This document shows positions 1-10,768 of a DNA stretch of 64,000 nucleotides, piece after piece. The stretch's first letter is position 1. Each line of letters starts with the position of its first letter. Made by a program: the position numbers and the translations under genes. The stretch covers positions 104,630,837 through 104,694,836 of the forward strand of contig CM061139.1 of the NCBI GenBank assembly GCA_030789695.1, written 5' to 3'. The notes beneath the pieces are model-generated. The model searched no databases, was not told the DNA's origin, and saw only the letters and a list, made by a program, of their open reading frames with translations. This stretch comes from Scilla litardierei. Its lineage: Eukaryota; Streptophyta; Magnoliopsida; Asparagales; Asparagaceae.

Positions 1-1203
1 CGGCCTTTGTTGGTACGATTGCTGCTGAGGTGGGAGGCGAGCTTGTTGTTGGTGTGGTGGTGGTTGTTGAGGAGGAGTTAAGGATCCACTATTGTTTGAA
101 TATGAAAATTCGGGGTGAGACTTCCAAGCCAGATTCACCCAAGACCCATTATTTGCTCCACCTGGCTTTTAATCAGAAACATAATGAACCTGCTCAACAG
201 GTTCCTAATGTGCCTCACCGCCAACGTACATGACTTGTCCTTACGAATCATTTGTGTGCCCATTTGATGTCGATGTGTCAGGCACAATATAAGGTGTAGT
301 CAACTTCTTCTCAAGTCTCTCCACCACTCTAGATAGAGAGTCAAACTTTTTCGCCAATTCTGCCATTGCCTTGGCTTCATATATGCTCGCCGGCTTTATA
401 GATGATGATGTTTGGCCCCTCTCATCAGCCCACTGCTGATTGTTAGAGGCCATCTCCTATAGTAACGTCGTAGCATCTTCCGGTGTCTTTGACAATATCT
501 CCCCATTAGTGGTGGCATCAATAATCATCTTCGTATCCATTTTCAAACCATTATAGAAGCTATACACGAGCTCCCAATCGTCTATGTTGTGGTAAGGGCA
601 TTGATGTTGTAGGTCTTTGAAGCGCTCCAACACCTCATATAACGATTCTTGGGGGCCATGCCTAAAAGACATCAAAGAATTCCGTATCTTTAAGGTCTTT
701 GAAGTCGGATAGAACTTATTAATAAAGGCGCTTGCTTGCTCGTCCCAATTAATAAATGTGCCATGTGCTTGCGTCCTCAACCAATATTGAGCTTTATCTC
801 GAAGAGTGAAGGGAAAAAGTCGCAGGTGGATGGCATCCTCTGATACACTAGGGATCTGAAAGGTGGCACACTTCGACAAGAACATCTGGATATGGTAATG
901 AGGATTTTCATGTGCATTCCTATGGAAGGGATTTTGTTGCATCAGCACAACAAGTCCCGTTTTCAGCTCAAAATTCTTCTTTGGTGGCAACTTCGGCATA
1001 AGTATAGATGAAGTAGCCGAGTTGTTTGGAGTAAGCCTATCTCGGATGGAAATAAGCCTAGCAGTTCGTCGTGGAATATTTTCCTCCGCCGTTTGATGTT
1101 CCTCTGAAGTTTGTCTCTTTTCTGCTCTTAACTTCCTTGTGGTGCGCTCGATCTTGGGGTCAAACAATATATCTTCTGTGATTGCCCTCGATCGTGTGTA
1201 CAT
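1..1203 (-). pseudogene. gag: Retrotransposon gag, broken and partial
   Basis: Starts at the ATG ending at 1203. The first 248 codons hold a retrotransposon Gag (capsid-like) domain, with the family-typical stretch FPFTLRDKAQYWL and a later FKDLQHQCPYH segment. An in-frame TAG at 457-459 interrupts it. The same frame then continues as MASNNQQWADERG and a coiled segment with the heptad-like LAKKFDSLSRVVERLEKK, ending in a stop near 241. Beyond that the minus strand still reads as Gag C-terminus: a WKSHPEFSYSN block and a Pro/Gln-rich tail, with further stops. Structural particle protein of the element, not functional as it stands. Confidence 0.8.
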
Positions 1204-1307
1204 GCACAGAAAAAGAGAATCTGCAAAGAAGTGTTAGCATAATATAGGAATAAAAGAAAAATAAATAAATAAGGAATAGCTAAGTAAAAATATAGAATAT
1301 CGTCGCC

Positions 1308-1325
1308 TCCCCGACAACGGCGCCA
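1308..1325 (-). other. Primer binding site
   Basis: The minus strand reads TGGCGCCGTTGTCGGGGA, beginning six bases (AGTTTT) after the LTR end. It differs by one base from the PBS of the two other Athila-like elements in the window (24224-24241 and 56525-56542). Such PBSs are usually ascribed to tRNA-Asp in Athila; I could not check the tRNA match. Confidence 0.8.
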
Positions 1326-1641
1326 AAAACTTGGTCGTCCCAGACAGTAACTCCAAAACAATGTAGTTTTATCGCAAGCGCATGGTTAAGTGGTAAGCGG
1401 GTATCGAATCACGTGGAGGAACTATTTGTATCTATATGGATTACAAAGCTATTGTGGAATGGTGGCGAAGAAATATTGGTGTCACAATCGTTCAAAGTGT
1501 TGGTTGTAAATTCAATTTATAAGAATGTCTAGGGCTTGGGAATCCCCACTATAAAGTTCAAGCAATCAATGTGAAACACGAATTTCTATATTACTACTCT
1601 TGATTTAGGGTGAACTTGTCACAACTAAATTGAGAACCAGC

Positions 1642-1884
1642 GCATGCTCTCGTGCTATGCAAGTCTATAGTAATCTAAACTAGAGACTCGCTCTCTCGCA
1701 AGCCTAGTTCAAACTACTAGCATTAAGATCGACAATAATATCACATTCCAACTCAAGTTCGCTCTCGCGAAACTTGAACTCGAATCTAGATCGTAATAGT
1801 TTGTATCCGTTTTACCATCGTACAAACAAATATAATTATAGAAATATAATAAAGATGCTAGCTTTGGTCGCTCTCGCACACCAA
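1642..1884 (-). other. Leader hairpin series, loop GCGAGAGCG
   Basis: Four hairpins share a loop core (CGCTCTCGC on the plus strand, GCGAGAGCG in the transcript) with different stems: GCAT/ATGC (1642-1660), AACTAG/CTAGTT (1678-1709), TCAAGTT/AACTTGA (1753-1777) and TTGGT/ACCAA (1864-1884). They lie about 490-730 nt downstream of the TATA box. Pairing was found by eye. The first stem is short and weak. Confidence 0.6.
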
Positions 1885-2367
1885 TTCTAGGGAATCTCGA
1901 TTATAGATCTAAATCGAATATCTAGGGCTTCCCTTAGATCAAGATCCTCTCTCGAGCTCTCAAGATCCAATAGAAATCCTTAGCTATCCGTAGTAAATCA
2001 ATCACAATCTAACCCTTAACAAGCTTAGTGACATAGCAATTCAATAGATTTCACAAATCATACTTTAAATCCATAGGGTTCATCCCTTTGCCCTAGAGCA
2101 AATAAACTACTCACAATTCATCATAAAAATCACAATAGAAACAAGATGTGCAATAGAATTCATCACAAAACTTAGATTTAGAGAGAAATATAGCATAAAA
2201 ATATCAACTAGCAAGAGTTTAGACAAACCAATTTTGAATACAAGCTTCAAGAATAAGAAATTTAGATCCTTCTCTCCAATCCTTTTGCCAAAAGAAAACT
2301 AGAACTCAATTTTAAACTAAGTAAATTTTTCTAAAGAGTCTCTTCTTGGGCTGCCCATAAAACTGGG

Positions 2368-2375
2368 TACTTATA
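2368..2375 (-). promoter_or_regulatory. LTR TATA box
   Basis: The minus strand reads GGCTATAAGTACCC, a good plant TATA box, with the palindrome array directly upstream and about 1 kb of LTR leader downstream. Confidence 0.65.
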
Positions 2376-2458
2376 GCCACCCAAAAAGTTCAGAAAATCT
2401 TGACAGATTTTCCCCTGAACAGCTGCAAATCCTAGTTTTCGAAAGCTGGCCGACGGCG

Positions 2459-2816
2459 CACTCGGCCGAGTGAACTGCTCACTCGGTCGAGTGAGAAATC
2501 TGCAGAAAGTAGGGTTTTTCATCATTCTGGAAGTTCAGACCACTCGGCCGAGTAGTCTTCTCACTCGGTCGAGTGGGATTCATACTTGGTCGAGTGGGAC
2601 CGACTGCATATCAACTAAAAACAGAGAAGCGTCAAAGGATTTCTTCACATTTTCTATCTCCACTTGGTCGAGTGGGATTCTCAATCGGTCGAGTGGAAAT
2701 TTCCACTCGACCAAGTACATTATGACTCTTCTTCAGGCTGGATTGGGCATATCAGCTTCACTCGATCGGGTGCACTGCTCCACTCGGTCGAGTGAGCTGC
2801 GTCACTCAACCGAGTA
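2459..2816. repeat. Palindrome array, CTCGGCCGAG/CTCGGTCGAG type
   Basis: About a dozen copies of a 10-14 bp palindrome or near-palindrome of the form CACTCGGYCGAGTG, separated by unrelated spacers of 10-60 bp. It lies about 80 bp upstream (minus strand) of the LTR TATA box, in the U3 position. Spacers are not conserved, so this is not a simple tandem repeat. The same core occurs at 54993-55374 and 60896-61223. Confidence 0.9.
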
Positions 2817-3103
2817 GCATGTTTCAGTACTCTATTCTCCTTCTTCTTGCTTCCTCGTCATTTCTTTCGCCTTTCTTCTTCTTTCACTCATCCTTCAGCA
2901 CCGTTAGCTCTCCGATATCATCGTCAATGACGCTCCAGCATGCATGTAAGTGCTCGTGGCTCCAAATTTCTCCTGATTACTCCATATTTCCTGAAATCAG
3001 ACGAAACAAAGAAATAGTGAAATATATCGTAAAAATTCATTTAATACATAAAATCACGATATGACCAATCATTATGGGATGGAAAACGGAGAAATAAAGT
3101 GTA

Positions 3104-3208
3104 AAGTATGAGCCTATCAGATGGTTTGGCCCATACATTGTCAAAGAAGTATTCCCGCATGGTGCCGTAATTTTGACTAATCCTAGAGACGGACAGAGTT
3201 CAAAGTAA
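3104..3208 (+). pseudogene. pol: Ty3/gypsy pol C-terminal remnant
   Basis: A short open stretch reads RWFGPYIVKEVFPHGAVIL, the segment that follows the integrase core in Ty3/gypsy pol proteins (compare [20 protein letters not shown] in the intact pol ending at 60224). It breaks at 3206 by frameshift. The rest of this pol lay to the left and was displaced by the element ending at 3067. Confidence 0.7.
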
Positions 3209-4463
3209 CCGCCAAAGGTTAAATCTTTAACATAAGCCGTGGACCAAAGATGCAAGCACTATAATGCTTATTGACCTACCCACGGGTGGCACCTAGATGG
3301 GTGTGTTCTTTCCTACTCATAACCTCTAGTAGTATTATTGATGGTAGTATATATATCTATAGTTTTTGCTTGTTTATTTTGCATTGAATAATGCATTCAC
3401 TCTCCCTTACATTGAGGACAATGTAGATTTTAAGTTGGGGGGGTTGTAGGAAACTTAAATCTTGAAAATAATTTGTATGAGAGAGTTAGGTATGTCGCCA
3501 ATGTTACTTGTTTAGCCTCATAAGGCGAGCACACCTTACAAAACTTGAATGAAATACTCATATGCTTGAAAAATGTGATAGTATGGTTAATAATGCATTC
3601 CCTACATTTTAGGACATACTTGACATAACTCCTATGATTTTCACTCATATACATATGATTTCTCACTTCACGTAACCCTTATTTAGTTATATGCAATTTT
3701 ATGGCAAGCATGAGTCGATTTTGAGTAATCAACTTGATCAAGTGCTAAGCCAAAGAGTTGTTAGCCTAAAACTTGTATGCAATCTTATCAGGGTGATTAG
3801 TTCAGAGTTTTGCTCACACATTCTCTTCAAACGAAAAAGTGTATAAAATAAGTTGCACAGTTCTTCCAACCCTCTTTTAGTAGCTGGATTCTCGTGCCTC
3901 AAGAAGCATTGGGAATTCACGTCGAAAAGATAGGGTATGGAGGAGTGCATGAAGGGAATAAGAATTGGACTTAATTGATTTGAGCCACTAAGTCCGAGGG
4001 GTCCCTCCTGGCCTAATACCCTAAGACCATCTGGTATAGGAGCTATTGACCCAAAGCCCTTTATATGAATCACTTTAAGTACCAAATCCTAAAAATAAAA
4101 GAAAAATGTGAATAAAAGGGCTAAAGGGTGGCATGTGTTAAGTAAACTCAAATCGGCGTATCTTTGGTGAGATTGTGAACTTGTTAGCCAACACTTGTAG
4201 GATTTAGCAACCAGAGATAATTAATCGCTTATAACTTGCACGAGTGCATGACACATGGTTATATATTGATAGGTATGGGTGAAATGAGGGAGATATCATG
4301 GTAGTTGAGTTTATTCATAGGAATTCATGGAAAGTGTGAAAAGTTGCTAGAAAGAGACATATTTAATTTATGCTAAGATATTTGGATAGAATAAGGTGTG
4401 TTCATTGCACTTAAGAGTGTGTTCACTCACTTTGTTTGAGACTATCAAATCTCAAGTTGGGGG
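3209..4463 (+). other. Non-coding 3' internal region of older gypsy element, with PPT
   Basis: No credible coding. Two landmarks are visible. At 3408-3425 is a hairpin, TACATTG-AGGA-CAATGTA, followed by a purine tract (TTTTAAGTTGGGGGGG). At about 4451-4463 a second purine tract, CTCAAGTTGGGGG, directly precedes the 3' LTR and is the likely polypurine tract. Plus-strand element, same orientation as the pol remnant. Confidence 0.6.
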
Positions 4464-5528
4464 TGTGATTGGGGTTGAATATTGCATATTATAACTCCTA
4501 ACTAACCACATTTGGTGCATAGATCATGCTTATTGTAGCTTCATTATGTGCGTATTGTGAATAACATTAGAATAAGGAGCTTATTTTTTATTTATGCGCA
4601 AAATGCCATTTTATTGTTCTCTCATGCTTTCTTGCATTTTTCATGTGTAGATGATGCTCTCATAATTCCAACACATATTTTTACAGATTTTTAGGTCGTC
4701 GGAAGCATCCTCTTCAATTTTCGGAAGAAAGCATTGAAGATTAAAGAGTCAACATGGTCGTGTGTTACACTCCACACGGTCGTGTGGAGTGTAATACTCG
4801 TGAGCTTGTCAAAGAGCAGCCAACGATATCCTTTCAAGAAGCTACATGACTGTAGGGGATCCTGTCTATGGGGAAAACACTAGAAGGAGGGGTTGAATAG
4901 TGTTTATGCAAATTTAAAAGGAATTTACGCCAAATAAATTGCAATACAACAAATAATGCGGAAATAGAATTAAACCCAAATAAGAAACAATTGTAATCAC
5001 AATTATGTTTCTAGGGTTCAGATTACCCAAGACTTGTTCCCGGTAATCCTACGTCCCTTCCACCTGGATACCACCGGATACTCAAGTTAGAACCCTAACT
5101 TAAGGTTTCCTTAAAACCCACTTGTAGCAACCCTACAAGTGCAATCGAATACAATCGATGTCCTTGACTCCCATAACTTGGGAGCAAGCAAACCACTCTC
5201 ACAATCGAGAGCAAATCTTAAATAACGAAAGTTATGAAATAAAGAAAACAACACTTACAATCACCTATGCCTTGAAGTAGAACTTGAAGGAGGAGTGTGA
5301 TGTGTGTTGAAGAACTCTCTTGGAAGAGAGGACAAGCCCTTTCTCTTGTCTGCACCAATTGCCTAGATGATCACTCTTTGGTTCTAGGTTGGAGAGCAAG
5401 AGAACAAGATTTGGAAATACTTAGGGCTTTGGATTTGAGAGCTTTGATCTTTGGAAATGAAAGCTTGAGAGATTTTGCAATGAATGAGTTTCAACTTAGG
5501 TAACCTCTCAATGGAACAGTAAAAGCTC

Positions 5529-5536
5529 TATTTATA
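5529..5536 (-). promoter_or_regulatory. LTR TATA box
   Basis: The minus strand reads AACTATAAATAGAG. The palindrome array lies upstream and about 680 bp of LTR downstream. Confidence 0.65.
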
Positions 5537-5622
5537 GTTTTCTCAAATCCACAAAACAGTTTAGGCAAAACCCCAATTGGAATCCATGAGAAAAATCCCA
5601 ACGGATAGAATCTGAACTCGCG

Positions 5623-6296
5623 ACAGTCGACTATTAAACAATCCACAGTCGACGGTTGCACAGTCAGCAAGGGTAGGTGAGAATTCATAACTGTAACTTA
5701 CCACGTGGACAGTCGACTGATGAAGCAAAGACAGTCGACTGTTAAACCAACAGGCGACTGTACTTTCTTCTAGAGGCGACTGGCTGAGAGATGAGTAAGT
5801 TAGATAAATACTGGAAATCTCACACGTAGCAGGACAGACGACTGATACAAGGAACACAGTCGACTGTTAGTCAGAACAGGCGACTGTAGATCCTTAAACA
5901 GACGACTGTCAAAAGCCTGAGAAATTTCCAGATAGCTGAGTCAAAGAAATGACTCACAGACAGATGACTGATGCAGCATAGACAGTCGACTGATCCAATA
6001 GACAGTCGACTGATCCAATAGACAGTCGACTGTATATACAGCATTAGTCGACTAGCCGTTAAAGTCAGATCAAACAGATTTTGGGCAAAGGATATACATG
6101 CGACTGATTTTCAAAGCACAGTCGACTGTCACTAGGACAGGCGCCTGTGAATCATTCATCAGTGGCATGTGCGAAATAAATAGAGAAGGCCCAAAACTAT
6201 ATTGTAAAAGTCTGTGCATAACAGGCGACTGTCGAACAATACGCAGTCGACTGTTTTCGAGACAGGCGACTGTAAACTGTTAAGCAGTCGATTGTT
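5623..6296. repeat. Palindrome array, ACAGTCGACTGT type
   Basis: About 25 copies of the 10-12 bp palindrome CAGTCGACTG and its variant CAGGCGACTG, with spacers of about 10-40 bp of unrelated sequence. It lies 85 bp upstream (minus strand) of the TATA box of the solo copia LTR. This is the densest array in the window. Confidence 0.9.
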
Positions 6297-7073
6297 ATAA
6301 ACAATCCTTGCACAACCAATAGAGAAATGAATTGGAGTCAAAGGACAATTGATCTAATGAAGTCCTATGACTGAATGTAGATGTGTGTGAGTGCTCCATC
6401 ATAGTTCTACTTCCAAGCTACATACTAGAAGAGATAAAAGAAAATTACATTTGACGAATAATCTCTTCTTTCCATCATATGAGCTTGAAGTCTTCACGGA
6501 GCTTCAATCATCATCTACGATCATCCAATCCATGTAATTTACCTTCAATGAAGTTTGTGAGTCATCCATTGCTAGTAGATCTTCATAATTAGCTTAGGTA
6601 ATGGATTAACTGCAAAATAGGGGATTAGTCACAAGTATTTATGTTTGATCATCATTAACACCAAGTAGGGAGAAGTCCAATACTCAACAATGACCGCGTG
6701 GAGATGAGTCAGTAGAACATGAAAACGAATCGACTCGGTCGTTTCAACAATCCACGTGATCGCGTGGTCAGTCGCAAGAATGAAGCAGTAAGTCTGGAGG
6801 CGTTAAACAGTCGTTTCGAGGCATGACAAGACTGCGTCGATCTGGAGAAGTACTACACTTTAAGACATCGACATGATCGTATCGACTCTCGACATGGTCG
6901 TGTCGATCAATTGTTGTTGCTCCAGTGCACGATCTGGGTGGTTTTATTTGTGGTTTTCAACATGTTTTTCAACCCATTTTTCTTAGGGTTTTCCTTAAAC
7001 CCATCTCAAAACTCTTGTAAATCCGAGCATTAAACCTAGATCTAAGGGAGGAGAGTGTTTTGGGGATGAGGAT

Positions 7074-7080
7074 TATATAA
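7074..7080 (+). promoter_or_regulatory. LTR TATA box
   Basis: GATTATATAAACCC downstream of the palindrome array, followed by a leader-like stretch. Assigned by position and consensus only. Confidence 0.55.
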
Positions 7081-7422
7081 ACCCTCCCTCATCTAAAGCT
7101 AGGTTAAGCCTTCAATTGTTTAACTGTCTTAGTGTGTGTTTTGGCTTGCCTGAAGAAGAAGAAAGAGGATTTTCTGAATCAGAGGCTTGTAATTGAAAGA
7201 GATTGGTGACAGAATCCTAAACTCTCTTCTTATTGTTGTTAATTTAGTCTTTTGGATGATTGAGTTGATGTTTTACCTGATGAAATCTATTGCTCTTTCT
7301 TCCATGCTTGGCTAGTTAATTTTGTTGCGTGGTGTGGTGTGGTGTAGTTAAGGTATTATTTAGTTTGAATCTATGGTTCTATATTGTATATGCTCAGTTT
7401 ATAGCATAGATGATGAATTTTG

Positions 7423-7616
7423 ACTTCACCACTTTCTCATTTTAATTCACAAGATTGAAGTAGGGTAGTAGGGTCACCCCACAAGGATTGACCATTTTAT
7501 TCCCTATGAAGTTCACTATCTTTCTAAAATCTTATTAATACTTGAGCTCAATCCCCATAAGGGAATACCCACAAGGGATTTGATTAATGGTGTTAACCCA
7601 CAAGATTCACTATTGA
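7423..7616 (+). other. Leader hairpin series, loop CACAAG
   Basis: Four stem pairs enclose loops that each contain CACAA(G): ACTTCA/TGAAGT (7423-7461), GGTCA/TGACC (7472-7493), AATCCC/GGGATT (7550-7580) and TTAATGGTG/CACTATTGA with two G-U pairs (7584-7616). They lie 350-540 nt downstream of the TATA box. Same architecture as 55858-56156, with a different loop. Confidence 0.55.
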
Positions 7617-7927
7617 ACTATATCATATCAATTGGAAACTATACCTTATTAAATGAATACCCTAATGGAACCTACACCACACATTCTCCTCTCTTCTGGA
7701 TTTCTTAATACTTCATCTCCTTGCAACTAATTTTAGTATTAATTTTAGTAGTATAACCACTCTCCTAAATAATTCAACCCTCAATTGATAATGGAAATCT
7801 TCTCATCAATTGTTTACTTCCACTGATTTTTCTGGTTGTGATTTGTGCTACAGTCTCCTCGTGGAATACGACTCCAGACTCACTGGATTTACTACTTGCT
7901 AGACCTCTTATACTTGGGAGTGCAACA

Positions 7928-8230
7928 TTTATAGGAAAGCAGCTGGACTCATAGTCATTTGATGTGGAGATAATATGAGATGGTGCACATGTTCTTGTTA
8001 GAGATCAAGTTCACAGAACAACTCACCGAGAAGCTTCTATATGGTAAACACAGTATCATTGTCAATATAAGCTCTCAGGTGGCAATTAGTGCAAGTTAGT
8101 CTTTTGACCTGGGATGCACTAAAGGACCTTACATGCGGGATATTTATTCTTTGACCTTCACCAACCAATGATGAATGCAATCATTGCTAGATTCTTGCTT
8201 CGTATAGTCCAAGGCATGTGAAGGGAGGAT
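7928..8230. other. Unassigned, no gene seen
   Basis: Between the LTR ending near 7927 and the copia LTR fragment. I see no ORF of note, no repeat and no recognised element terminus. Confidence 0.4.
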
Positions 8231-8732
8231 TTAAAAAATAGCTTTTCGAAATTCACAAAACTGTGTTTTCTTTCTGTTTAGCTGTCGGTAGTCGACTATA
8301 GTACAACTGGTAGTCGACTATCTAGACAATTATAGTTGACTACCAAGACAACTGTAATCGACTACTTCATGGGACAGAGAAATCCCAATGAAAGCAGTCG
8401 ACTCATGTATTAAGAGTAGTCAACTATTTCACTGATACATAGAATACTAATTGAAAAACCTTTTAAAATTTATTAAATCACTTTTTAAATCATTTTAAAG
8501 TGATCCTATGTGTGTGTGAGCTTTTAGAAAGGTCTTAACATGCTAAGACAAAATAATAAAAAATCCTTCAATAATATTATTACAATGAAGTCCAATATGA
8601 TGCATACTTCATTCTTTAAGCTCATTGTCTTACTCCATTTGGTCCATGACCTTGTTTAGCACATCACTAATCTTTTGAGTGCTTCATTTGAGTTTCATTA
8701 AGTTCATGCACTCAAAATTTTTAGATGCAACA
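8231..8732 (-). mobile_element. Copia LTR fragment with palindrome array
   Basis: The right end reads GCAACA followed by TTTGTTCATCATCAAAACC. On the minus strand this resembles the GATGATGA tract found beside the copia LTR at 31757. A palindrome array of GGTAGTCGACTA type occupies 8287-8427 (about seven copies). The left limit is not defined and the element is truncated. Confidence 0.5.
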
Positions 8733-8759
8733 TTTGTTCATCATCAAAACCACACGGAG

Positions 8760-9960
8760 CGAGACTTAATATCTCAACAGGCCTCCGGGTCACAGCATTA
8801 TAATTCCACTGGGATGCCTCCAGGTCCTAGCAATATACTTCTGCTGGTGACGTCTTAAGTTCCAGCGCAGCTCTTCCAATGGGGAGACCTCCAGGTCCCA
8901 GCGATGTACTTCCGTTGGCGAGGCCTCTGGTTCCCAGCGTTGTAATTCTGCTCACGAGGCCTCTGGTTCCCAGCGTTGTAATTCTGCTCACGAGGCCTCT
9001 GGTTCCCACATCAGCTTTTCCGTTGATGAGGCCTCTAGGTCACATCATTGTACTTCTGCTAGCAGTACCTCAAGGTCCCATTGTTGTAATTTAGCTAGCA
9101 TGGCCTCTGGGTCCCAGTGCTGAACTTCCACTGACGAGGTCTCCAAGCCCTAATGCAGCTCTTCTACTGAGTAGGTCTCCAAGTCCTAATGCAGCTCTTC
9201 TACTAACGAGACCTCTGGGTCCTAGCACTGTAATTCTGATGTATAGGCCTCTGGGTCCCAGTACAGCTATTCTGTTGATGAGGCCTACGAGACCTAGTAT
9301 TGTACTTTCACTGATGAGATCTTAAGGTCCCAGCGTCATAATTCCATTGGCAAGGCCTACGTGACCCACTGTTGTACTTCCACTGATGAGATCTCATGGT
9401 CCCAGCATTGTACTTCCACTAGTGAGGCCTCTGGGTCCAAGTGCAGTTATTCTACTGGAAAGGCCTTCAGGTCCCAGCACTGTACTTCTGCTGGAAAGAC
9501 CTCAGGGTCCATGTGTCGTAATTCCACTCGCTAGGCCTCCGGGTCCCAGCAATGTACTTCCGCTGGTGAGGCATTTGAGCCATATTGCAGCTCTTCTGCT
9601 ATCGAGTTCTCATGGTCCCAGTGATGTAGTTCCACTAGTGAGGCCTCCAAGTCCAAGCACTGCTCATTTGCGGGTGAGGCCTCAGGGTCCCAACGTCGTA
9701 ATTCTACTGGTGAGGCCTCTGGGTCCCCTCGCGGTACTTTCGCTGGCAAGACCTCTGGGCCCCAGTGTTGTACTTCCACTGGTGAGGCCTTCAGGTCCCA
9801 ACACAGCCCTTTCACTGGAAAGACCTCATGGTCCTAACATTGTACTTCTACTTGCGAGGTCTCCAGGTCCTAGCACAGCTCTTCCTTCGATAAGACTTCA
9901 GGGTTTCAACACAGTCCATCTACTGGAGAGGCCTCATGGTCCCAACGTCGACCTCTGGCA
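8760..9960. repeat. 36-bp minisatellite
   Basis: About 33 imperfect tandem copies of a 36-bp unit built on GAGGCCTCTGGGTCCCAGC plus a GTACTTCYRCTGG-like half. The two units at about 8957-9028 are nearly identical. Because 36 is a multiple of three, long frames stay open on both strands with 12-residue repeats (for example RPLGPSAVILLE at 9386-9970). These are not treated as genes. Confidence 0.85.
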
Positions 9961-10212
9961 TTCGACCTAGGTCATAACAAGTCCATTTCAAACGCCTTTC
10001 CTAAGCTAGGGCACTTTCTATCAAGACCTAGGATCTTAGCACAGACTTCTGGTACTCGACCCAAGTCGTACCACATCCAAACTTAGCCCCTCAGTCTACA
10101 TTGGGGCCGACGACCTTTGGTGTTCAACCATAGTCACGCTATATCCTGCCAACCTATGGCACTCGACTCCGGTCATGCCATATCCAAAACATGTTGTCGA
10201 GACTTATAGTCA
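9961..10212. repeat. Degenerate longer-period repeats
   Basis: Four related blocks of about 35 bp, each built as ACCTNTGGNNTTCGACC plus GGTCATNNCATATCC, spaced 60-80 bp apart and continuing from the minisatellite. Possibly part of the 3' region of a Tat-like element, since the Tat copy on the right has comparable tandem repeats at 49920-50760. That link is inference. Confidence 0.45.
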
Positions 10213-10768
10213 TGTGATTCAGGTAAATATTGCATATTTATCCCCTCATTTGTTAGCTTCTGTGCATATATTATAATTAATTGGCCTCTAATACAAGTGT
10301 TTTTAGATTATCATTTAATATTATAGTAAAACTTGTATTTATGCATAAAATACCATTTTATTGCTTTTTTTCTTCTCGTATTTTTCAGTTAAGATGGCAA
10401 TTTTTTGGTACCAACGACTATTTTTCGAGCACGGTGCTATTTTCTATAATTTTTAGAAGGCAAAACTATAATTAAAAATGAAAAATAAAATAAAGGGGAG
10501 GCACTTGCAGTGCACGCGCCTTCCACTTGCACAGCATCCAGGTGAAGTGGGCCCACATGGCAGCCTGGGTTCTATCTTGCCTCGATCGGATGGAAAAGGT
10601 GTGGCCAACCGAAGCGGAGCGGCGTGGGTGAGCTGGACAAGACACGTGATGCTTCCATATTTGATCCTGCTTTGATCGAACAGCTGGCATTTGAAGCAGG
10701 TTGCAGGCAGCCGTTTGAATCTGATTTTGATGCGGTTTTAGACCCAATTCCAACTCCAGACCCAATAG

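Larger units (their letters stand above)
1..3067 (-). mobile_element. Athila-type Ty3/gypsy LTR retrotransposon, 5' part
   Basis: Minus-strand element entering from the left edge. Read on the minus strand it shows a 5' LTR (3067 to 1332), a 6-nt spacer, a primer binding site and a broken gag that runs off the window. The LTR ends form the inverted pair TGGTC/GACCA. The element sits in the pol 3' end of an older plus-strand element that resumes at 3068. The 3' LTR and the second target-site copy lie outside the window, so the TSD cannot be checked. Clade assignment rests on the PBS type and the gag style and is an inference. Confidence 0.8.
1332..3067 (-). repeat. 5' LTR (1736 bp)
   Basis: Delimited by TGGTC at the left and GACCA at the right, with the PBS next to the left end, so transcription runs right to left. 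In transcript order it contains the palindrome array (2816-2459), a TATA box (2375-2368), leader hairpins (1884-1642), a GGGGATTCCC block near 1540 and the LTR end. The partner LTR is outside the window. Confidence 0.8.
4851..6689 (-). mobile_element. Solo Ty1/copia-type LTR (1839 bp)
   Basis: Starts TGTAGGGG and ends CTCAACA, flanked by a perfect 5-bp duplication ATGAC (4846-4850 and 6690-6694). It holds a TATA box on the minus strand (5529-5536), and its plus-strand left end (GGGGTTGAATAG) resembles the LTR ends of the copia element at 30071, so the orientation is minus. It carries no coding sequence. A solo LTR left by recombination between the two LTRs of a full copy is the simplest reading. 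Confidence 0.9.
4750..6908 (+). repeat. Palindrome array, GACATGGTCGTGTC type (split)
   Basis: Copies at 4750-4787 (for example CCACACGGTCGTGTGG) and 6691-6908 (CCACGTGATCGCGTGG, CGACATGGTCGTGTCG). They were one array before the solo copia LTR (4851-6689) inserted in its middle. The array lies about 165 bp upstream of the TATA box at 7074. The core resembles that of the array at 12093-12442. Confidence 0.75.
4464..7927 (+). repeat. 3' LTR of older gypsy element, interrupted
   Basis: Begins TGTGATTGGGG right after the PPT and ends about 7927 (GTGCAACA). Removing the nested solo LTR and one TSD copy leaves about 1.6 kb. Its start resembles that of the LTR at 10213 (TGTGATTCAGG, then ATATTGCATA), so the two are relatives. 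It contains a palindrome array, a TATA box at 7074 and a hairpin series at 7423-7616. The right boundary is the less certain one. Confidence 0.6.

Noticed and set aside
5623..6296. CRISPR-like array
   Set aside because: Regularly recurring short palindromes with spacers, but the repeats are only 10-12 bp, spacers vary in length, the DNA is plant and it lies in an LTR U3 region.
9386..9970. 194-codon plus-strand ORF as a gene
   Set aside because: It is the translation of the 36-bp minisatellite; the opposite strand is open too, and no start context or domain supports it.
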